Assembly (NCBI GenBank): GCA_934278995.1 | Contig: CAKQWM010000025.1 | Coordinates: 1-7,316 of the forward strand | Direction of reading: 5' to 3' | DNA length: 7,316 bases | From: an uncultured Clostridia bacterium | Lineage (GTDB): Bacteria > Bacillota > Clostridia > Christensenellales > Borkfalkiaceae | Made by a program: the position numbers and the translations under genes | Notes under the pieces: generated by a model | Seen by the model: only the letters and a program-made list of their open reading frames with translations | Databases searched by the model: none | Told to the model about the DNA's origin: nothing | Shown: piece after piece, positions 1 to 5,727 of the stretch | Numbering within the stretch: position 1 is the first letter of the stretch | How the letters are laid out: every line of letters begins with the position of its first letter

Positions 1-27
1 TGCCTTGCTTTGCTTTCCTCTATTATA

Positions 28-1690
28 CTACTTCTTGAATATTTTTGCAAGGCTTACATTATTCAGTGTTTCCCTAAGTAACTCGCTATGTTGCGGAGTC
101 AGTAACTTATCCCTATGATACTCATACTGCTTCTCAATCTCCCCGATAATCTTCCGTATTTCCTCTCTCAGCACATTTTCCCGCTTGACGATCTCCTCAA
201 TCTCGGCGTTGAGCTTGACAATGTCGATCTTCTCCCGCTTGTCCTCCTGCTCCACATAGGTGGAGACCGAAAGGTTGAAGTCGTTTGCTTCAATCTCCTC
301 AAACGCGGCAAGGTGCGAGAAATGCGCGATCTCCGCGCGGTTTGCGTAGGTGTCTACGATGCGGTCGATGTTTTCGGGGGTCAGTTTGTTGTTATTCGTG
401 ACCTTGATGCACTCATTCGACGCGTCAATGAAAAGCGTATTGTTATCGGCTTTTCCTCTCTTCATCACCAGAATGCAGGTGGCAATGGAGGTGCCGAAAA
501 AGAGGTTGGCGGGCAGCTGAATGATGCAGTCCACAAAGTTGTTTTCCACAAGATACCGCCGTATCTTCTGCTCCGCTCCGCCGCGGTACAGAATACCCGG
601 GAAACAGACAATCGCCGCCGTGCCGTTTGCCGCAAGCCACGAAAGGCTGTGCATGATAAACGCCATATCCGCCTTGCTTTTCGGCGCCAGCACGCCCGCC
701 GGAGAAAAGCGCGGATCATTGATAAGCAGCGGGTTGTCATCGCCCTCCCATTTGATGGAGTACGGCGGGTTGGAGACGATCAATTCAAACGGCTCGTCAT
801 CCCAATGCGCGGGGTTGGTCAGCGTATTCTCGCAGGCAATATTGAATTTGTCAAATCCGATGTCATGCAGAAACATATTGATGCGGCAGAGGTTATAGGT
901 CGTGATGTTGATCTCCTGCCCGTAAAAGCCGTTGCGGATGGCGTCCTTGCCAAGCACCTTTTCGGCTTTCAGCAGCAGCGAACCCGAACCGCACGCGGGG
1001 TCCATAGACCTTATTGATTTCGGTTTTTCCGACTGTGCCAAGCCGCGTCAGAAGCTCGGACACATCGGCAGGCGTGAAAAATTCACCGCCCGACTTGCCT
1101 GCATTGGAGGCGTACATGGTCATCAGATATTCATAAGCATCGCCGAATGCGTCGATATCGTGATCCTTCACATCGCCGAGGTTCATATCTGCCACGCCGA
1201 TGAGCAGCTTGCAGAGCTTTTCGTTCCGCTTTGCCACCGTCGCGCCCAGCTTGTTGCTGTTGACGTCGAAGTCGTCAAACAGTCCCGCGAACTGCCCCTC
1301 GGATTCGGTGCCTTTCGCGGATTCCTCAATATGGCGGAAAACTGTCTCCAGCGTTTCGTTGAGGTTTTCGTCCGACTGACAACGGGCAAGGACATTGCAA
1401 AACAGCTCGCTCGGCAGGATGAAAAAGCCCTTTTCCTGCACCAAGCCCTCCCGCGCCGATTCCGCCTCCGCATCGGACATTCTGGCATAGTCAAAGCCGT
1501 CATTGCCCGCTTTGATCTCGCCGTCGCTTATGTAATTTGCAAGGTTTTCGGATATGTAACGATAGAACATCGTACCGAGGACGTAATTTTTGAAGTCCCA
1601 TCCGTCCACGGCGCCGCGCAATTCATCCGCAATCGCCCAAATCGCGCGGTGAAGCTCGTCGCGTTCTTGTTCTTTCTTTGTATCAATCAT
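28..1690 (-). pseudogene. hsdM: Type I restriction-modification methyltransferase subunit HsdM, interrupted by a one-base frameshift
   Basis: HsdM is the adenine-N6 methyltransferase subunit of type I R-M complexes; it uses S-adenosylmethionine and works with HsdS (specificity) and HsdR (restriction). Joined across the frameshift, the product is 553 aa, normal for the family. Residues about 1-165 form the helical HsdM N-terminal domain. The methylase domain follows, with FFTP at 204-207, SAM motif I (DPACGSG) from 230 and catalytic NPPY at 307-310. The C-terminal end is a charged helical tail, probably coiled coil. The start at 1690 is fixed by GGAGGG at 1698-1703, 7 nt upstream; an in-frame extension to 1891 only shadows the upstream gene. 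The reading frame shifts at 1002-1003, where one extra base turns TAT-GAC into TAT-GGA. The first frame then runs out of phase to about 893, while the second frame carries the intact catalytic half. The start overlaps the upstream gene by 8 nt. hsdS would be expected past the left edge. A sequencing error is possible. Confidence 0.9.
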
Positions 1691-3011
1691 GGTTTTGCCC
1701 TCCGTAATTTGTACTTTGATATAGTGCGTTTTTCGTTGTTCCCGTGACCTTGACTTTTCCTGTGGCAACCATTTTGCGCAGAAGGCGATTGACCGTGGAT
1801 GTAGATACGCCAAGTGCCTTTTCGATTTCGGCACGAGGATGAAGCTTATGATCGGAAAGCACGGCAAAAACTGTTTTTTCCCGCTCGTCAAGAACAGAAT
1901 TCGGGTTTATTTCAATCGGTGTTGCGGTATTTTGATTCGGCAATACAAATTTGAACGCACCGGAAGTAACCTGCACCTCAGGTTTTACTGCACATCCGGT
2001 GTAAGAAGACATAATTTTCTTCATGCCGGTTCCGTATGCTTCTATCAGCCCCAAACGATAGAAAATATTAGCCAATTTTTTGTTGCGACAATAGGAAATG
2101 CCAAGCATCATATCGTCATAGGAAATGCCGCCGGCAAGACCGCCGATTGAAATAAGCTCCATGCGATCGGCATACACGCTGAGCAGCGTGCTTGCTGAAA
2201 CCGCATAATCACGGTGAACGATCGCATTGAGTAACGCCTCGCGGATAGCGGTATCAGGATAATCTTTATGGTCGATGCGAAGAAGCCCTTCAAAGGTTGC
2301 GGATGTTCTGTTGCGAAGGTCAAGATAGGAATAAGCATCCTCCAACTGTTGTAACAGCGAACCGGTGAATTCCCGGCGATCCTGAAAGTTTGTCTGATCC
2401 TTGCCTGCAAAAGTTGCCGCTTTGATAATGTGCGGGCATTGATCCGAAAGAAGGAGAGCAAGGTTGGAATATAGCCCGTCGGAGTCAAGCAGTCCAAGCG
2501 TTTTCATCTGCGCCTCGCCAAAATCCAAATTCCGTCTTGTAAATTCAGCGGTTGCTTTCCCGAAGGTCAGCTCTTGTTCAAGCGAACGCATATCCTCATA
2601 GTTATCGCCATCGGTTTCTTTGATCATCTGACGAATAGCGGCATCGGACGCCGGAACAGAAGAGGTTCCTTGTCGGACAAAAACGCCCTCAGGACGCAGC
2701 CCTTTTGCGGCAAGATAATATGGTCGATGCGCTCCGCACTGTACCTGTACCGCAAGGATGAGTTTCCCGTTTTCGGAGATAGATTCTATATGCATAAACA
2801 TAGTAACATCGGGTTTTATCGCATCACGCGCCGCATTCATGACCTGTTGCGTGACAAGATCGGCATGATCAATGCCACACACTTCGCCATCGTCTTCAAC
2901 ACCGATGTAAATCGTACCGCCGTGCGTATTGGCAAAGGCAACAATCTCTTTCCTTATGCTGTCTACATAAACGGACTTCAATTCTACCGTTTCGCTTTCC
3001 GTATAAATCAT
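1683..3011 (-). CDS. AlbA_2 / GHKL-type ATPase / winged-helix putative transcriptional regulator
   Basis: The protein is 442 aa. Residues about 5-125 match the AlbA_2 (Schlafen-like) domain, with an early ESETVELK motif and a glycine-rich GGTIYIGV stretch at 31-38. Residues about 250-345 match the GHKL-like HATPase_c_4 domain: REALLNAIVHRDY with E258 and N262, D282 in YADRMEL, and the GTGMKKI loop at 328-334. Residues about 372-430 form a winged helix-turn-helix (LGVSTSTVNRLLRKM). Relatives are usually annotated as ATP-binding or transcriptional regulator proteins and often sit beside type I R-M genes. Their exact role is not established. The start at 3011 has GGAGG at 3017-3021, 5 nt upstream, and a strong promoter before it. 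The stop TGA lies inside the ATGATTGA overlap with hsdM, so the two genes are probably translationally coupled. Control of R-M expression is an inference. All recognisable motifs are intact. Confidence 0.88.
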   Translation of the reverse strand: MIYTESETVELKSVYVDSIRKEIVAFANTHGGTIYIGVEDDGEVCGIDHADLVTQQVMNAARDAIKPDVTMFMHIESISENGKLILAVQVQCGAHRPYYLAAKGLRPEGVFVRQGTSSVPASDAAIRQMIKETDGDNYEDMRSLEQELTFGKATAEFTRRNLDFGEAQMKTLGLLDSDGLYSNLALLLSDQCPHIIKAATFAGKDQTNFQDRREFTGSLLQQLEDAYSYLDLRNRTSATFEGLLRIDHKDYPDTAIREALLNAIVHRDYAVSASTLLSVYADRMELISIGGLAGGISYDDMMLGISYCRNKKLANIFYRLGLIEAYGTGMKKIMSSYTGCAVKPEVQVTSGAFKFVLPNQNTATPIEINPNSVLDEREKTVFAVLSDHKLHPRAEIEKALGVSTSTVNRLLRKMVATGKVKVTGTTKNALYQSTNYGGQNHD

Positions 3012-3043
3012 GTAATCCTCCGGACAGAAAATTGATCAACTAT

Positions 3044-3072
3044 AGTATACCACAATTTAATCATCTCGTCAA
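3044..3072 (-). promoter_or_regulatory. SigA-type promoter of the regulator-hsdM operon
   Basis: On the minus strand, TTGACG (3072-3067) and TATACT (3049-3044) are separated by exactly 17 nt. They lie about 33 nt upstream of the ATG at 3011. It is the only good promoter seen upstream of the two minus-strand genes. Confidence 0.8.
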
Positions 3073-3276
3073 GCTAAATGACCAGAATTGAGAAAATAAA
3101 TTTTGTCTGCTGTCATCCAAATTCTATCAAGCGAAAATCAAGGCGAACGATGCCACTTTGAAAACAGCAAAAACCATCGGGCGTTTAGACGGGTGCTCGT
3201 AAGACAGTAATTCTAAAAAATTACTATTTTACGGCATCTGTCTGACAGGGTTGGAAAAACAACTACGAAAAGAACG

Positions 3277-3411
3277 ATGTCGAGTCGAAAGACTTACCCG
3301 GCGATTGCGGCTTTCTTTGAATCGGAAGAAGGCAAGCGGGAGTACGAGGAGTGGAAGGCAAAACGGGAAGAGCGAAAGGAAAAGAAAACACCTGCCGAAC
3401 AGTCGGCATAA
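3277..3411 (+). CDS. Small highly charged protein, 44 aa, unknown function
   Basis: A 44-codon ORF begins MSSRKTYPAIAAFFESEEG and ends in a lysine/glutamate-rich helix (EYEEWKAKREERKEKK). I do not recognise a named family. The KTYPAIAAFFESEEG..E..EWKA pattern looks like a genuine protein rather than a chance translation, and resembles small accessory proteins of Firmicutes mobile elements; that is an impression, not a match. The stop codon lies 3 nt before a strong plus-strand terminator, which supports a real gene end. No convincing Shine-Dalgarno sequence or promoter is visible upstream. The frame is open back to a stop at 3214-3216, so it could be a shorter-start gene or the tail of a gene whose front was lost. 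Nothing codable was recognised in 3073-3276. Confidence 0.5.
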   Translation: MSSRKTYPAIAAFFESEEGKREYEEWKAKREERKEKKTPAEQSA

Positions 3412-3414
3412 CCA

Positions 3415-3482
3415 AAGCCCTTGCGGACAGTGGACATTCCACCGCCGTGGATATTCCACCGCCCGCAAGGGCTTCTTCTATT
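3415..3482 (+). terminator. Branched intrinsic terminator after the 44-aa ORF
   Basis: AAGCCCTTGCGG (3415-3426) pairs perfectly with CCGCAAGGGCTT (3463-3474), a 12-bp stem, followed by the T-rich tail CTTCTATTT. The 36-nt interior can fold into two further mini-hairpins, GTGGA-CAT-TCCAC (3430-3442) and GTGGA-TAT-TCCAC (3447-3459). This gives a three-way-junction shape, unusual for a simple terminator. Confidence 0.75.
3430..3463 (+). repeat. Two tandem 17-nt units inside the terminator stem
   Basis: GTGGACATTCCACCGCC (3430-3446) is followed directly by GTGGATATTCCACCGCC (3447-3463), differing at one base. Each unit contains a 5-bp inverted repeat. The last two bases of the second unit are shared with the closing 12-bp stem. 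Confidence 0.85.
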
Positions 3483-3511
3483 TCTTTGCATTGAAATTCG
3501 GATATTCGACA

Positions 3512-3558
3512 GAAACAAAAAATCCGAACGCCTCTCCTATTCGGAAAGTGTTCGGATT
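3512..3558 (-). terminator. Intrinsic terminator downstream of the tRNA-Pro 3' end
   Basis: On the minus strand AATCCGAAC (3558-3550) pairs with GTTCGGATT (3529-3521), a 9-bp stem with a 20-nt loop. It runs straight into TTTTTTGTTT. It begins 10 nt after the CCA end of the tRNA fragment, as expected for the native terminator of that tRNA gene. Confidence 0.8.
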
Positions 3559-3567
3559 ATTCGTATG

Positions 3568-3612
3568 TGGTCGGAGTGACAGGATTCGAACCTGCTTGGG
3601 CCAGTTCCCAAA
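3568..3612 (-). tRNA. tRNA-Pro(UGG) 3' half, a broken copy marking an integration site
   Basis: Reading the minus strand, the segments have exact tRNA lengths. They are a 7-nt anticodon loop TTTGGGA (3612-3606, anticodon TGG), 3' anticodon stem ACTGG (3605-3601) and 5-nt variable loop CCCAA. Next come T-arm GCAGG-TTCGAAT-CCTGT (3595-3579), acceptor 3' strand CACTCCG and ACCA (3571-3568). The 5' half is absent: the preceding 5 nt (TAGCG) cannot pair with ACTGG, and no CGGAGTG acceptor 5' strand occurs upstream. The fragment is therefore not a functional tRNA. A break at the anticodon loop is typical of tyrosine-recombinase attachment sites in tRNA genes. The terminator on its 3' side implies that the original chromosome lies to the left and the inserted element to the right. 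Confidence 0.82.
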
Positions 3613-3635
3613 CGCTAAAAACCTGATTTTTTGCG
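3613..3635. repeat. Imperfect palindrome abutting the tRNA break, possible attachment-site component
   Basis: CGCTAAAAA (3613-3621), a 5-nt spacer, and TTTTTTGCG (3627-3635) form an inverted repeat with one mismatch. It starts at the first base beyond the tRNA fragment. It could be part of an integrase core or arm site, or a weak terminator. The function is inferred from position only. From 3636 to 3743 I see no gene. Confidence 0.4.
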
Positions 3636-3743
3636 TGATTTGGCGGACTTTTCGGGGCTTTTACGTCCGGATTGACTGCTTTCGTGTGCTCTTCGCGGCA
3701 CTGAATCCAGGTAGTCCGAAGCCGTAAGTGGTCAAAGGTGTGG

Positions 3744-3989
3744 TTAGCAATCAAGTGAGAGCATTTCGCATGCCATGGTATCACAGAGCTTAGTGTCAAT
3801 TGACTCGCCGAACATTTCAAGAAACACGGCATGAATGACCTTGGCGATTTCGTCTGCGGACATGCCTTTTCGGATGCGTGCAAAAATCATCTTGATTTCG
3901 GAATCATATTCATCTGCCGGGCAGCACATTCCAAGTAACCCGATCGGATCGGCTTTGTCCACAACGAACTTTACAATATCTTTAGTCAT
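3744..3989 (-). CDS. DUF1871-like small protein, 81 aa
   Basis: The product begins MTKDIVKFVVDKADPIGLLG and is a compact, acidic, soluble protein of 81 aa with no signal peptide or membrane segment. The layout resembles DUF1871 proteins of Firmicutes, which have no established function: a 'DP-x-GLL' motif (residues 14-19), then 'P-x-DEYDSEI' (about 25-33), a helical middle, and 'FLEMFGES'. The family assignment is from memory of the pattern. The start at 3989 is chosen because GGAGG lies at 3997-4001, 7 nt upstream; a longer in-frame start at 4055 would sit inside the promoter. The gene is monocistronic, reads towards the tRNA scar, and is divergent from the HTH-DUF3990 operon. As the gene nearest the scar on the presumed element side, it is probably element cargo. 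Confidence 0.75.
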   Translation of the reverse strand: MTKDIVKFVVDKADPIGLLGMCCPADEYDSEIKMIFARIRKGMSADEIAKVIHAVFLEMFGESIDTKLCDTMACEMLSLDC

Positions 3990-4026
3990 TTGCGCGCCTC
4001 CGTTCAAGATGCTTTTTTCTGCCTTC

Positions 4027-4055
4027 AGTATAGCATAAAATCGGTTGAAAGTCAA
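4027..4055 (-). promoter_or_regulatory. SigA-type promoter of the DUF1871-like gene
   Basis: Minus-strand TTGACT (4055-4050) and TATACT (4032-4027) are separated by exactly 17 nt. They end 37 nt upstream of the ATG at 3989. Both boxes are one mismatch from consensus. Confidence 0.8.
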
Positions 4056-4228
4056 CTCGTTTCACAGCGCAAAGACTGATGCGCAGTAGGCAAAGAAAAC
4101 GATTTTCAAATTCCGTCGGCACATTACGAAACGGCTGTCGGGTCAAGCAGGAACTTCTCAATGCCAGACGTAGCATGCGGCAAAAATTCGTATTTACACC
4201 TTTTTATCAGATGTTGCACCCAAAGGAC

Positions 4229-4251
4229 GGGCAAAATCGCCTGCCCTTTTT
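4229..4251 (+). terminator. Weak hairpin with T-run
   Basis: GGGCA (4229-4233) pairs with TGCCC (4242-4246) across an 8-nt loop and is followed by TTTTT. The stem is only 5 bp and no plus-strand gene clearly ends before it, so its role as a terminator is doubtful. Confidence 0.3.
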
Positions 4252-4320
4252 CTATCGGAACAATGCCCAAAAATACGGCGGCATAGTTCCGAATATAGTT
4301 CCGAACATTGTTCCGATAGA
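4251..4320. repeat. 15-bp inverted repeat enclosing three tandem 12-nt units
   Basis: TCTATCGGAACAATG (4251-4265) is the exact reverse complement of CATTGTTCCGATAGA (4306-4320). Within and overlapping the right arm are three consecutive 12-nt units: ATAGTTCCGAAT (4283-4294), ATAGTTCCGAAC (4295-4306) and ATTGTTCCGATA (4307-4318). Read in one plus frame the units give IVPN-IVPN-IVPI. The left arm carries the same core (TCGGAACAAT) inverted, so the array may hold one inverted and three direct copies of a GTTCCGA-type site. Confidence 0.8.
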
Positions 4321-4396
4321 ACTTCAATAACTCTTATTTTGCGCCGCAGTAGGCAAAGAAAAAATCCTGTCTACACACAAAACGGCTCTTGCACTC

Positions 4397-4425
4397 TTGA
4401 CAAATCGCCTATCATAGTATATAAT
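4397..4425 (+). promoter_or_regulatory. Consensus SigA promoter of the HTH-DUF3990 / restriction operon
   Basis: TTGACA (4397-4402) and TATAAT (4420-4425) are perfect consensus boxes with a 17-nt spacer, 32 nt before the ATG at 4458. Such a strong core promoter usually needs a repressor, and a palindromic operator overlaps it. Confidence 0.88.
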
Positions 4426-4450
4426 TAAACTTGATTACAAATGATAGGCG
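4406..4450. promoter_or_regulatory. Palindromic operator flanking the -10 box, probable autoregulation site
   Basis: CGCCTATCAT (4406-4415) and ATGATAGGCG (4441-4450) are perfect 10-bp inverted repeats with centres 35 bp apart. The left arm lies in the promoter spacer; the right arm lies in the leader and contains the AGGCGG ribosome binding site. An XRE repressor bound here would block transcription, and the same repeat in RNA could hide the ribosome binding site. The XRE domain of the first gene is the obvious ligand (inference). Confidence 0.7.
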
Positions 4451-4457
4451 GTATAGC

Positions 4458-5303
4458 ATGAAAGATTTGATCAAAGCAATCCGTACTGCGGCAAATATGA
4501 ATCAGGAGCAGTTTGCGTCTTCCCTTGGCACAACGCCGCTTTCCATCAATCGTTGGGAAAACGGTAAAACGCTCCCCAACCGTATGGCGCAGACGCAATT
4601 ATATAATTTTTGCAAAGAACGTTCGATTGATGTCGCAAAACTTATTGTTGACACCAAGGCATATGCCGATACAGATAGCAAGCTGATCCTTTATCATGGA
4701 TCAAAGCAAGGAATTACCGGGGATGTTGCACCGATCAGTCGTGAGGAATGTGATTTCGGTCGCGGTTTCTATATGGGAACCAGTACGCTTCAACCGCTGA
4801 CACTGATCTGTAATGAGGACAAACCCAAGTTCTATGCGGTCGAGCTTGATTTGACAGGACTGAATGTGCTGACAGTCGATGTCAGCATGGACTGGGCGAT
4901 GCTGATTGCCTACCATCGCAAGGAGATGGAAAGTGCCAAAGGAACCGCTGTTTATGAGAAATATGCGCACATGGCAGACGGCTATGACGTGATTATCGGT
5001 TATATTGCAAACGACCGTATGTATACCGAGCTTTTCCGCTTTTTTAATAAAACGCTCACCGACGCGGCGTTGATACACTGCCTATCCGCACTTGATCTCG
5101 GCAAACAGTATGTTGCGATTTCCGAAAAAGCGTGCAGACAGATCAAAATACTGAAAGAAGAACCGCTTTCACCGTTAGAGCTCGCACTGCTCAAGGATAT
5201 GAGTGCAGAAAGAAGAAAAGAAGGCGTGGCTCTGGCGGAAGAAATCGAAGTAAAGTACCGTCGGGAAGGTAAATTCTTCGACGAAATTCTGAGAGGCGAA
5301 TGA
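4458..5303 (+). CDS. XRE helix-turn-helix fused to DUF3990 (ADP-ribosyltransferase-like) protein, putative toxin
   Basis: The protein is 281 aa. Residues about 3-60 form an XRE/Cro-type helix-turn-helix (MNQEQFASSLG..PLSINRWENGKTLP). Residues about 76-235 match DUF3990: LILYHGSK at 76-83, DFGRGFYMGTS at 99-109, YDVIIGYIANDRMY at 176-189, and KQYVAISEKA at 216-225. H80 in the YHGS motif and Y105 in GFY sit where ADP-ribosyltransferases of the H-Y-E type bind NAD; the third residue is not certain. DUF3990 proteins are suspected ADP-ribosylating toxins, but activity here is inferred. The C-terminal tail is charged and helical. The start at 4458 has AGGCGG at 4445-4450, 7 nt upstream; an upstream in-frame TTG at 4431 lies within the operator and is less likely. 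It is first in the operon, with the next gene 1 nt downstream. Alternatively it is purely a regulator of the restriction genes. Confidence 0.82.
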   Translation: MKDLIKAIRTAANMNQEQFASSLGTTPLSINRWENGKTLPNRMAQTQLYNFCKERSIDVAKLIVDTKAYADTDSKLILYHGSKQGITGDVAPISREECDFGRGFYMGTSTLQPLTLICNEDKPKFYAVELDLTGLNVLTVDVSMDWAMLIAYHRKEMESAKGTAVYEKYAHMADGYDVIIGYIANDRMYTELFRFFNKTLTDAALIHCLSALDLGKQYVAISEKACRQIKILKEEPLSPLELALLKDMSAERRKEGVALAEEIEVKYRREGKFFDEILRGE

Positions 5304-5304
5304 T

Positions 5305-5727
5305 ATGTTGAATTCCTTACAAATGGCTCTGTGCGATACGCAAGGGCAACTGTTTGAACTTGCCGCCGAGCGGGGATACGCAAGCGAAGCTTTCGTCAAG
5401 GCGTATATGACTTCGGCTGTGGCTGCTGATATGGATAAAGAGTTTCACCATATTCAATGGGCAGGCAAAGCATATATCCTCTCCCGTATGGAGGATGAGC
5501 TTTCCGATCAGCTTGTCAAAGGCGGCGAGATTTACGACAAAGAAGCGCTGTATTGGATGGGCTATATCTATCGCTACTGGCACTTCTATACCGGTGAGAG
5601 CAGTCGCGAGATCTATAAACAAGCCTCGGCAAAAACAATGAATGTGGTCTATCTTATGTACCACACCATGAGTCCCGAAATGGCAATTGATAGGCTGAAA
5701 GAAGCATATGGAAAAGAACAAAATTGA
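5305..5727 (+). CDS. Partner of the HTH-DUF3990 protein, putative antitoxin (140 aa)
   Basis: I cannot assign a Pfam family with confidence. The protein is mostly helical and soluble. It has an acidic N-terminal half and a tyrosine/tryptophan-rich C-terminal block, EALYWMGYIYRYWHFYTGES at about 80-99, followed by KTMNVVYLMYHTMSPEMAIDRLKE at about 110-133. From memory, C-terminal blocks of this kind recur in small proteins encoded beside DUF3990 genes. The start at 5305 follows the previous stop by 1 nt and has GAGAGG at 5291-5296, 8 nt upstream, so translation is coupled. Its 3' end overlaps the next gene by 20 nt. Position, size and stoichiometric coupling suggest an antitoxin or activity modulator of the DUF3990 protein. 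It has no HTH of its own, so DNA binding would come from the toxin partner, the reverse of the usual arrangement. Confidence 0.75.
   Translation: MLNSLQMALCDTQGQLFELAAERGYASEAFVKAYMTSAVAADMDKEFHHIQWAGKAYILSRMEDELSDQLVKGGEIYDKEALYWMGYIYRYWHFYTGESSREIYKQASAKTMNVVYLMYHTMSPEMAIDRLKEAYGKEQN

Larger units (their letters stand above)
4083..4362 (+). repeat. Pair of 17-nt direct repeats bracketing the intergenic stretch
   Basis: GCAGTAGGCAAAGAAAA occurs at 4083-4099 and again at 4346-4362, identical and in the same orientation, 263 nt apart. Each copy is preceded by a GC-rich GCG or GCGCC. Both copies could be remnants of a duplicated segment or mark the ends of a small inserted or deleted unit. Confidence 0.7.
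4056..4396. other. Repeat-rich intergenic stretch without a convincing gene
   Basis: About 340 nt between two divergent promoters. It contains a 17-nt direct repeat near both ends, a weak hairpin with a T-run, and a 15-bp inverted repeat enclosing three 12-nt tandem units, each listed separately. Open frames on both strands (plus 4079-4330, minus 4124-4327) lack ribosome binding sites and recognisable domains, so I do not call them genes. Confidence 0.6.

Noticed and set aside
115..1017. Long plus-strand open frame (300 codons) opposite hsdM
   Set aside because: It is antisense to a clear HsdM coding sequence with motif I and NPPY. It has no ribosome binding site or recognisable domain and is a codon-bias shadow.
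3207..3224. GTAATT/AATTAC hairpin upstream of the 44-aa ORF as a terminator
   Set aside because: A 6-bp AT-only stem is too weak and no gene ends before it.
3568..3720. Possibility of a complete tRNA gene
   Set aside because: No 5' acceptor strand (CGGAGTG), D-arm or pairing 5' anticodon stem exists within the following 150 nt, so only the 3' half is present.
3557..3883. Minus-strand ORF of 108 codons running through the tRNA fragment
   Set aside because: It overlaps the DUF1871-like gene in another frame and reads through tRNA sequence; there is no start signal.
4283..4318. Short CRISPR-like repeat array
   Set aside because: The units are 12 nt and directly adjacent with no spacers, and no cas genes are present.
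4079..4330. Plus-strand ORF of 83 codons ending in IVPNIVPNIVPIEL
   Set aside because: No ribosome binding site, no domain, and low-complexity basic composition. It overlaps the inverted repeat and tandem units, so it is better described as repeat sequence, possibly gene debris.
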